From Bacteroidota bacterium (lineage in GTDB: Bacteria > Bacteroidota > Bacteroidia > Chitinophagales > LD1), in contig JAFDYM010000509.1 of assembly GCA_018267435.1 (NCBI GenBank), positions 1 to 13,887 on the forward strand: a DNA stretch of 13,887 nucleotides. Direction: 5' to 3'. Positions 7,280 to 13,887 of the stretch are shown here, in pieces. A program made the translations under genes and the position numbers. The notes below the pieces were generated by a model. The model was not told the origin of the DNA, made no database searches, and saw nothing but the letters and a program-made list of their open reading frames with translations. Within the stretch, counting starts at the first letter, position 1, and every line of letters starts with the position of its first letter.

Positions 7280-10200
7280 ATGAAGAAGATTTACCTGGCA
7301 CTATTATGTTTATTAATTGCGGGTACAACATGGGCGCAGATTGTTACAACCAGCAACAACAACGGTAACCAACTAGCGCAAACGTTGGCGGGCAATGGTG
7401 TAACTATAACTAATGTACAGCTAAACTGCCCGACAGGCGCTGCGGGAACGTTCAACTGCGTAAACTGTAATCTTGGTATGCAAACTGGGATAATGTTAAC
7501 TACAGGTTACGATTCATTGGTTTGGGGGCCAAACAATACTGGGGCAGCTTCAGGAGCCCATTATACTGCAGGAGATAATGACCTAACAAATCTGGTAAAT
7601 GCGGATAATCAATGGTGGGAAACTGATGATGAAACTTTTGATGCTTGTGTGCTTGAATTTGACATGCAGGTATTGAGTGATAGTGTTGAGTTTAGATATA
7701 TTTTTGGTTCGGAAGAATATTTGGAATGGGTAGATGCTAGCTATAACGACATTTTCGCCTTTTTTATAAGTGGACCAGGTATTGCGGGACAGCAGAATAT
7801 AGCTTTGGTTCCTGGTACAACTATACCAGTAGCTATCGATAACGTAAACGATATAGATTATCCGCAATATTATGTAGACAATCAAGATGGCTTTACTGCG
7901 CCTAACAACGGTAGTAACTACTATATACAGTATGATGGGTTTACAACAGTTTTAACTGCAAAGCGTAAAAACTTGCAACCTTGCCAAACTTACCATCTTA
8001 AACTAGCCATAGCCGACGTGGGAGATGAGATATATGACTCGGGTGTATTTCTTGAAGCAAACAGTTTAACAAGTAACGGCGTACAGGTAGATGATGCTAC
8101 TACAGACGACCCAGGTGTAACTAACGCGGTAGAGACTTGTGTGGATGGTTCAGTACGGTTTACCATAGACCAACCTGTATCTGTACCTACAAAGGTGAAA
8201 TTTGGTATTGGTGGTACTGCTGTTAATGGAGTTGATTATACATGGATTGCCGATAGTATAACCATACCCGCCAATGACACTCAGGTAGTGTTAACTATAC
8301 ATCCGTTAAGCGATGGTCAGTTTGAGTTTATTGAATCTGTAGTTATATATCTATACAATGCTTGTAACAACTTACCATATGATAGCTCTATACTTTTAAT
8401 TATTGATTCAAGTACGGTATATGCAGGACCCGACACTACTGTGTGTGCAGGCACTCCGCTTATGCTTAACGCAACACAAGGTGTAACTTATAGTTGGACT
8501 CCGACTACGGGCCTAAGCGATCCTAACATTGCTAACCCTACCTTTACGCCTACTACTTCTATTACCTATACAGTTACATCGGTGGCCGGTGCTTGTGTAA
8601 CGCGCGATAGCGTGCGTGTAAATGTTGTTCCGCCGCCATTTACTGTTAATGCAGGGCCCGATGTTGCGCTCTGCCCAGGGCAAACGGCGCAGCTAAATGC
8701 AGTAATAACGGGTAACCCTTTACCTGGCTCACCATTCCAAAATGCATGGAGCCCGGCCGCTGGCTTAACCGATAGTACCATATTGAACCCAGTAGCTAAC
8801 CCAAGCGGGCCTGCTACTTATGTAATAACCGTACGTAGTGGCCAGTGTATACAAACCGATAGCGTAAACATAACCCCAGGCCAAGTACAAACCAATACCA
8901 GCTCTACCAACGAAACCTGCTTTGGTTATAATAACGGTAGTGCAACGGTTACAGTTACATCGGGTCAAACCCCTTACACCTATACTTGGAGCAATGCCGG
9001 TGCAGGTAATGTTGCTTCGCAAAATACACTTACCGCAGGAACCTATTACGTAACCGTTAGCGATGCTACAAACTGTACCGCTAGCGATACCTTTACTATC
9101 ACCTCGCCACCGGCTATTTACTTTAATACGCCTACAGTTACCAATGCTACTTGCTACAGCAGCACCGATGGTAGCATAAGCATAACGGCTACTGGTGGTG
9201 CAGGTAGTATAACTTATGCTTGGAGCAACAATGGTACAGGTAGTTCAATCAATAACCTTGGTCCCAACACTTATATAGTTACAGCTACCGATGCAAATAG
9301 TTGTACTGCCGATACATCGATAGTAGTAGGCTCGCAACCACAAATAGTTATAACCAGTGTAGTAACCAACGTAAGCTGTTTTGGAGGCAACAACGGAGCT
9401 ATAAATGTAACTACAAGCGGTGGTGCAGGCGGCTTTACCTTTGCGTGGAGCAATGGCGCTATTACCGAAGATATAAGTAACCTTACTGCTGGGCAATATA
9501 TACTTACCGTAACCGATGCCAACGGCTGTACCCAAACACATACGGCAACAATTACTCAGCCAGCGCAACTTAGTTTTGCTACGCCTACCATAGTTAACGT
9601 TAGCTGCTTTGGTGGCAACGATGGTAGTATAACGGTTAACCACGTAGGAGGTACATCGCCTTATACATATACATGGTCGCCAGCTGGTAATACACAAACA
9701 ATAAGTAACCTCATAGCGGGTGCTTATGATATAACTGTTAGCGATGCTAATGGTTGCAGCATAACCAATACCTACAATGTAACACAGCCCGCCGCTGCAC
9801 TTACTATTGCCGATACTACTTTGGTAGATGCAACATGCTTTGGTTCTACCGATGGTTCGATAGTACTGCAGGTAACAGGTGGTACTACCCCTTACAATTA
9901 TGTTTGGAGCAACGGTGCGGCAAATAACCCGAATAACACCAATATTGCTGCGGGTCCATATAGCGTTACTATACGCGATGCCAACCAATGTTCTGTTTCG
10001 GCTAGTTATGTGGTTAACCAACCTACCGAAGTTGTGTTCAGCCAAGTAGTACACAGCGATGTGAAATGCTTTGGTGGTAATGATGGTACAATAGATATAA
10101 CAGTAGTAGGAGGAAGTGGTACATATACTTATACTTGGAGCAATGGCGCCAATGGCACAAGCCTTACTAATTTGACCGCCAATATGTATTACGTTACTGC

Positions 10201-11491
10201 TACCGATGCAGCAGGTTGCAGTGCCGATACGTCGGTAGCCATTACGCAGCCTACATTACTATCAGCTGCAGCTACTTCTACTAATGTAAGTTGCAATGCT
10301 GGTAACGATGGTACCGCCACTGTAGTGGCTAACGGAGGTACACCTCCTTACACATATTCTTGGAGCAACGGACGTACTACGGCTTTCAATGGTGGCTTAG
10401 CTGCTAATAATTATTATGTTACAGTTACCGATGCGAACCTATGTACGGTACAAGCAGGTACATCGGTTAGCGAACCTACTTCGGTTACTGTAACCTATAC
10501 TGCTGAAGCGCCTAAATGTGTTTATACAATTGATGGTACAATTACTGCAAGCGCTACAGGTGGTACACCTTCATATAGCTATACACTACAGTTGGCTGGT
10601 AATAGTTTAGAAACGAATACATCGGGCGTGTTTATTGGTTTAGCAGCGGGTACTTATAATGTATTGGCTACCGATAGCAATAACTGCCCTAGCAATTGGC
10701 CTGCTATAGTGCCACCACCTACAGCCGATGAGTTTACGTATGTAGCCGATACTACTTCTTGCTATGGCGATGCTTATAACGATGGTAGTATAACAGTAGT
10801 GCCTATCAACTTTGTAAATGCACCTTATACATATTCTATCGATGGTGGTGCGGGTCAGTTCTCTGAAACATTCTATAACTTAAGTGCTGATGTACATAGC
10901 CTGCATATAGTAAGTAATAATGGTTGTGTTACCGATACAGTGATAGAAGTACCTGAACCGATTGAAGGCTTTGTAGAAGTAATGCCTACCGATACTATTA
11001 CTGTAGCGGGTGAAACCTTGCAGTTGTCTTCTACCTTTATCAATTACCCTACATCGTCTATTAGCGCTTACGTATGGTCGCCAAGTTATGGCCTTACTTG
11101 CGGCGATTGTCCTAACCCTGTGTTTAACGGTTATAACAGTACTACTTATGTGCTTACCGTTATATATCACAACGGTTGTATTGCTACTGCAAGTACTGAT
11201 ATAACGGTGAATGGTAACCCGCCAATATATGTGCCTAATGCCTTTACACCAAACGGTGATGGCAACAATGATGTGTTCTACCTTTATAGCCAACAGGTGA
11301 AAGAAATGGACTTGAAAGTGTTCAACCGTTGGGGCGAAAAAGTGTTTGAATCTACTAACCAGTTTTATGGTTGGGATGGTATGTACAAAGGCGTGCAGCA
11401 ACCAATGGCAGTATATACCTATGTGGTAGAGGTAACTTACCTAGATGGTAAAAAAGCCAATCAGAAAGGTACCGTTAACTTGATACGTTAA
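7280..11491 (+). CDS. choice-of-anchor L / SprB-repeat surface protein with gliding-motility/T9SS type B C-terminal domain
   Basis: A 1403-aa predicted surface or secreted protein. Signal peptide 1-19, likely cut at TWA/Q. Residues about 20-265 form a choice-of-anchor L domain, with the typical VEFRYIFGSEEY, NDIFAFFISGPG, YDGFTTVLTA and YHLKLAIADVGD segments. Residues about 268-378 resemble a Calx-beta domain (GGTAVNGVDYT, HPLSDGQFEF). Two PKD-like domains follow (380-450, 455-533), then nine SprB repeats (535-1230), a PKD-like domain with a CGDC motif (1231-1313) and a type B sorting domain (1314-1403) with VPNAFTPNGDGNNDVF and FNRWGEKVFE. The part from the second PKD-like domain on is paralogous to the upstream neighbour; the head is not. 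A weak -7-like TATTTTGG sits at 7223-7230, and there is no Shine-Dalgarno before the ATG. Terminators on both sides make it monocistronic. The ligand of the head is unknown. Confidence 0.95.
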   Translation: MKKIYLALLCLLIAGTTWAQIVTTSNNNGNQLAQTLAGNGVTITNVQLNCPTGAAGTFNCVNCNLGMQTGIMLTTGYDSLVWGPNNTGAASGAHYTAGDNDLTNLVNADNQWWETDDETFDACVLEFDMQVLSDSVEFRYIFGSEEYLEWVDASYNDIFAFFISGPGIAGQQNIALVPGTTIPVAIDNVNDIDYPQYYVDNQDGFTAPNNGSNYYIQYDGFTTVLTAKRKNLQPCQTYHLKLAIADVGDEIYDSGVFLEANSLTSNGVQVDDATTDDPGVTNAVETCVDGSVRFTIDQPVSVPTKVKFGIGGTAVNGVDYTWIADSITIPANDTQVVLTIHPLSDGQFEFIESVVIYLYNACNNLPYDSSILLIIDSSTVYAGPDTTVCAGTPLMLNATQGVTYSWTPTTGLSDPNIANPTFTPTTSITYTVTSVAGACVTRDSVRVNVVPPPFTVNAGPDVALCPGQTAQLNAVITGNPLPGSPFQNAWSPAAGLTDSTILNPVANPSGPATYVITVRSGQCIQTDSVNITPGQVQTNTSSTNETCFGYNNGSATVTVTSGQTPYTYTWSNAGAGNVASQNTLTAGTYYVTVSDATNCTASDTFTITSPPAIYFNTPTVTNATCYSSTDGSISITATGGAGSITYAWSNNGTGSSINNLGPNTYIVTATDANSCTADTSIVVGSQPQIVITSVVTNVSCFGGNNGAINVTTSGGAGGFTFAWSNGAITEDISNLTAGQYILTVTDANGCTQTHTATITQPAQLSFATPTIVNVSCFGGNDGSITVNHVGGTSPYTYTWSPAGNTQTISNLIAGAYDITVSDANGCSITNTYNVTQPAAALTIADTTLVDATCFGSTDGSIVLQVTGGTTPYNYVWSNGAANNPNNTNIAAGPYSVTIRDANQCSVSASYVVNQPTEVVFSQVVHSDVKCFGGNDGTIDITVVGGSGTYTYTWSNGANGTSLTNLTANMYYVTATDAAGCSADTSVAITQPTLLSAAATSTNVSCNAGNDGTATVVANGGTPPYTYSWSNGRTTAFNGGLAANNYYVTVTDANLCTVQAGTSVSEPTSVTVTYTAEAPKCVYTIDGTITASATGGTPSYSYTLQLAGNSLETNTSGVFIGLAAGTYNVLATDSNNCPSNWPAIVPPPTADEFTYVADTTSCYGDAYNDGSITVVPINFVNAPYTYSIDGGAGQFSETFYNLSADVHSLHIVSNNGCVTDTVIEVPEPIEGFVEVMPTDTITVAGETLQLSSTFINYPTSSISAYVWSPSYGLTCGDCPNPVFNGYNSTTYVLTVIYHNGCIATASTDITVNGNPPIYVPNAFTPNGDGNNDVFYLYSQQVKEMDLKVFNRWGEKVFESTNQFYGWDGMYKGVQQPMAVYTYVVEVTYLDGKKANQKGTVNLIR
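8882..10969 (+). repeat. nine tandem SprB repeats (~231-bp period)
   Basis: Same repeat type as in the upstream gene, residues 535-1230 of this protein, two cysteines per unit. Units 1-7 are near consensus; units 8 and 9 are diverged and correspond one-to-one with units 10 and 11 of the upstream array. Units 3-5 look closest to units 5-7 of the upstream gene, in the same order. Confidence 0.9.
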
Positions 11492-11514
11492 GCGAAAATT
11501 CTTCTAATATTTCT

Positions 11515-11546
11515 AAGCCCTTTCTTTAACAGGAAAGGGCTTTTTT
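11515..11546 (+). terminator. intrinsic terminator after the second SprB-repeat gene
   Basis: AAGCCCTTTC (11515-11524) pairs with GAAAGGGCTT (11533-11542) around an 8-base loop, and six T (11541-11546) follow. It begins 23 bases after the stop codon. This is a textbook rho-independent terminator and isolates the gene from the PNGase F-like gene downstream. Confidence 0.9.
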
Positions 11547-11581
11547 ATGACCTAGAACAGGTTTTGCCAGAGGCAAAAAGT

Positions 11582-11589
11582 TATTTTTG
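11582..11589 (+). promoter_or_regulatory. -7 element immediately upstream of the PNGase F-like gene
   Basis: TATTTTTG matches TAnnTTTG at every fixed position and ends 4 bases before the ATG at 11594. A TTTG at 11563-11566 is 15 bases upstream, shorter than the usual spacing of about 19-21. If used, the transcript would start at or very near the start codon and be leaderless or nearly so. Confidence 0.4.
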
Positions 11590-11593
11590 TGGT

Positions 11594-13624
11594 ATGCTTA
11601 AACATATACTTCTTACGTTGGCGGTAGCTGCTTGTATTACAAGCTACGCAGCTACTGGCGATACTACCATTATTGCTACACATACCAATACCAACCTTGC
11701 CTCGCCGCCGAGCGATGACGACGTATGGGCGGTGTTTCCTAGCACGGGTTCGTACCAGCGTATCATCATGAAGTTTACTTTAGGCTGTGGCACACCTAAC
11801 TGCAGCGGTTGGGACTATACTGTGAACACATCATTCGGTAAGAAGAATGGAGCACTTGATTCTGCCATAGTAAGTATAGATACACTTGCACTTGATACTA
11901 CATGGAGCTATAGCGACCATGTAGAATTTATAGAAGCTGGAAGACTGATAACACCTTATGGTACCTATATGGCAGCGGGTAGCAATGGCTATAACAATAG
12001 CTGGACACACCCTTATTACTATGATGTAACCGATTACATAGGCATACTGCGCGACTCGGTAAATGTGCGCGTACACTACGATGGCTGGACAGATGCCTTC
12101 AGCGCAAAAATTGAGTTTATATTGATAGAAGGCGAGCCAAGCCGCACCGTAGAAAATGTACGCGAAATATACCATAGCTATATGGGCTACGCCAATTCAG
12201 TCGACTTTGAAAGCCAAGCTACGCCGCAAACTTTTAGCATAGCACCGCAGGTAACAAGTGCTAAGGTACTAGTGATAATGACAGGCCACGGCAGCCAAGG
12301 CGAATTTGACCCGCACAACATACACTTGAAGGTAAATAGCAACACGGTTTATACGCACTTGCTATGGAAAGATGATTGCGGTATGAATGCTATAGCTCCG
12401 CAAGGCGGCACATGGATATTTAACCGCGCTAATTGGTGCCCGGGCGAGCAGGTGCCTTTCTATGAAATAGATATAACGCCATATATAATACCGGGCCAGA
12501 ACGTAACGCTTGATTTGGATATGGATGACTTTGCCATACAGAACGGCGAGAGTGCAGGCTATGGCGTATCGGCGCACCTAATAACCTACACGGCGCAATA
12601 CAATAACGATGTAATGCTAGAGGAGATAATATCGCCAAACAGCGATAAGCCTTACCTGCGCCATAACCCTATAAGTACTGAGCCGAAGGTGAAGATAAAG
12701 AACATGGGCAAGCTGCCACTTACGCATGCCGATGTAGAGTATTGGGTGAAGGGTGGCAACCATTATTACTACGAATGGACGGGCACATTAGCACCGTTCG
12801 AATCGGCACTAATTACTTTGCCTCCGTTTGATTGGAACGGCCTTGATACAACCGATAGGATATTTTACGCAAAGGCCGATTGGCCCAACAGCGTACCTGA
12901 TGAGTATACGCCTAACAATGAATTGACATCGGCATTTCTAATGGCGCCGAAGTTGGATTCTGCCTTCTTCATTTACTTTAAGGCGAACGACCACCCTGAA
13001 GAAAACTGGTATATAGTGCGCAACGAAGCCGGCGATACTATCTCGTTCAAGAACAGCTTTACTGCAGGTGCTATACTACGCGATACTTTGAATTTGGAGC
13101 CTGGTAGCTATGTGTTCGACTTTAACGACTACGATGCCCAATGGGAGGGCGGCGATGGTATATCGTGGTGGTTGAATACGCAGAACAACCTTGAAACTAG
13201 CGGCCAACTTAGTTTGCGCAAAATGAATGGCAACATATTGAAGAACTTCAACGGCGACTTTGGTAGTAATATACATTATGAGTTTACTGTTGGTTACCCG
13301 CTAGGTTATAATGCGCCTAAGCCTATTCAGGAACCGCCCATACACAGCACTGGTATAGCTAACGTGCAAGCGCATAACTTAAACCTAAGCTTACAGCCCA
13401 ACCCTGCCAGCAATGTAGTAGTGGTGCAAGTAAGCAGCAATGTAATAGCCAATGCCAACCTAGTACTAAGCGATATAACAGGCAAGGTAATAAGCGAAAC
13501 CAAACTAGCTGGTAGCAGCCAATACCAAACCGCTATACCTGTGGCGCACTTAGTCAAAGGGCTTTACTTTGTAAGCTTATACAGCAATGGTACAACTAGC
13601 ACTAAAAAATTGGTGGTAGAATAA
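11594..13624 (+). CDS. secreted PNGase F-family protein with T9SS type A sorting domain
   Basis: 676 aa from the ATG at 11594; a longer frame opens at a TTG at 11564, but that would bury the signal peptide (about 1-20, ending SYA). Residues about 35-180 and 188-335 match the two beta-sandwich halves of peptide-N-glycosidase F, which removes N-linked glycans from asparagine: CGTPNCSGWD, EAGRLITPY, DVTDYIG, then TGHGSQGEF and FNRANWCPG. By-eye alignment puts Asp74 and Glu237 at the catalytic Asp60 and Glu206, but Asp163 replaces Glu118 and Tyr75 replaces Arg61. Arg278 matches Arg248. Cys pairs 65/70 and 262/282 are kept; the 204/208 pair of PNGase F is missing. After it come an Ig/CARDB-like segment (about 365-450), a beta domain with a GDGISWW motif (about 452-568), and a type A (Por) tail (about 598-676). 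PNGase F is only about 314 aa. Whether it is active is uncertain. Confidence 0.88.
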   Translation: MLKHILLTLAVAACITSYAATGDTTIIATHTNTNLASPPSDDDVWAVFPSTGSYQRIIMKFTLGCGTPNCSGWDYTVNTSFGKKNGALDSAIVSIDTLALDTTWSYSDHVEFIEAGRLITPYGTYMAAGSNGYNNSWTHPYYYDVTDYIGILRDSVNVRVHYDGWTDAFSAKIEFILIEGEPSRTVENVREIYHSYMGYANSVDFESQATPQTFSIAPQVTSAKVLVIMTGHGSQGEFDPHNIHLKVNSNTVYTHLLWKDDCGMNAIAPQGGTWIFNRANWCPGEQVPFYEIDITPYIIPGQNVTLDLDMDDFAIQNGESAGYGVSAHLITYTAQYNNDVMLEEIISPNSDKPYLRHNPISTEPKVKIKNMGKLPLTHADVEYWVKGGNHYYYEWTGTLAPFESALITLPPFDWNGLDTTDRIFYAKADWPNSVPDEYTPNNELTSAFLMAPKLDSAFFIYFKANDHPEENWYIVRNEAGDTISFKNSFTAGAILRDTLNLEPGSYVFDFNDYDAQWEGGDGISWWLNTQNNLETSGQLSLRKMNGNILKNFNGDFGSNIHYEFTVGYPLGYNAPKPIQEPPIHSTGIANVQAHNLNLSLQPNPASNVVVVQVSSNVIANANLVLSDITGKVISETKLAGSSQYQTAIPVAHLVKGLYFVSLYSNGTTSTKKLVVE

Positions 13625-13635
13625 ACACAAAAACT

Positions 13636-13643
13636 TACCTTCG
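13636..13643 (+). promoter_or_regulatory. possible -7 element of the final membrane-protein gene
   Basis: TACCTTCG differs from TAnnTTTG at one position and lies 20 bases before the ATG at 13664. No clear -33 box is seen. With only 39 bases between genes and no terminator, read-through from the PNGase F-like gene is an equal possibility. Confidence 0.25.
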
Positions 13644-13663
13644 GGCTAAGAACAAACCTTGCC

Positions 13664-13887
13664 ATGAAGAACTTCGCTATAAGCACTGTATTGATTGCCC
13701 TTGTGGCCTTCGGCCTGCAACAGTTTTTCCCATGGTGGACTGTGGCCATTGCAGCGTTTCTTATTGGCTATGTTATATTGCAAAAGCCATTTGCGGCTTT
13801 TCTATCGGGCTTTGTGGCGGTGTTTGCTTTATGGGCGCTGTGGTCTTTCTCTATATCAAGCGCTAACGAGCACCTATTGGCGGGCAA
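13664..13887 (+). CDS. small membrane protein, 3' end outside the window (partial)
   Basis: An open frame of 74 complete codons begins at an ATG 39 bases after the PNGase F-like gene and runs off the window without a stop. The product starts MKNFAISTVLIALVAFGLQQ and has about three hydrophobic segments (roughly 4-19, 25-40, 44-62) joined by short turns containing PWW and QKP, then a polar SSANEH stretch. It resembles a small uncharacterised inner-membrane protein that I recall as common in Bacteroidota, with the same PWW and SSANEH landmarks. No function is known to me. It shares direction with the preceding gene and could be co-transcribed, but their products have no obvious link. Confidence 0.75.
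   Translation, partial: MKNFAISTVLIALVAFGLQQFFPWWTVAIAAFLIGYVILQKPFAAFLSGFVAVFALWALWSFSISSANEHLLAG

Noticed and set aside
9245..10054. Long minus-strand open frame of 269 codons opposite the second SprB array
   Set aside because: It is antisense to a clear repeat gene. Repeated Thr/Gly/Asn codons keep stops out of this frame, and the product has an implausible Cys/Tyr/Arg-rich composition with no domain. The same applies to minus-strand frames at 4214-4597 and 10880-11401.
11564..11593. TTG start at 11564 for the PNGase F-like gene
   Set aside because: It would place ten extra residues before the signal peptide and lies upstream of the consensus -7 box; the ATG at 11594 gives a normal signal peptide.

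Overview
The window looks like a chromosomal segment of a member of the Bacteroidota, probably a Chitinophagales-type organism. The phylum call rests on two large SprB-repeat proteins ending in gliding-motility-associated (type IX secretion type B) C-terminal domains, a third secreted protein ending in a type A (Por) secretion tail, -7 promoter elements of the TAnnTTTG kind, and start codons without Shine-Dalgarno sequences. The order-level call is a guess from overall feel.

Layout. On the minus strand lie a housekeeping NADP-dependent isocitrate dehydrogenase (icd, 6-1334) and, upstream of it, an orphan NarL/FixJ-type response regulator (1714-2352). A 379-bp gap with a terminator-like hairpin separates the two. 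A 241-bp divergent promoter region (2353-2593) follows. Then the plus strand carries a 1505-aa SprB-repeat surface protein (2594-7111), a 1403-aa SprB-repeat surface protein with a choice-of-anchor L head (7280-11491), a PNGase F-family secreted protein with extra modules (11594-13624), and the first 74 codons of a small membrane protein that runs off the window (13664 on). Clear intrinsic terminators follow each of the two large adhesin genes, so these are monocistronic units. No terminator is visible between the last two genes.

How they fit. The three large plus-strand proteins each have an N-terminal signal peptide and a type IX sorting domain, so all should cross the inner membrane by Sec and the outer membrane by the type IX system. 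The two SprB proteins are paralogues: they share a PKD-like domain, the repeat array and the last ~330 residues, but carry unrelated N-terminal heads. The PNGase F-like protein may act on glycoproteins, but this is uncertain because several active-site positions differ from the reference enzyme. The response regulator faces the first adhesin gene across a shared intergenic region and could regulate it; nothing in the sequence proves that.

I see no defence system, CRISPR array, insertion sequence, tRNA or rRNA. The most interesting points are a G8 tract in the first adhesin gene that would switch the protein off if its length changed, the swapped-head paralogue pair, and the altered active site of the PNGase F homologue.
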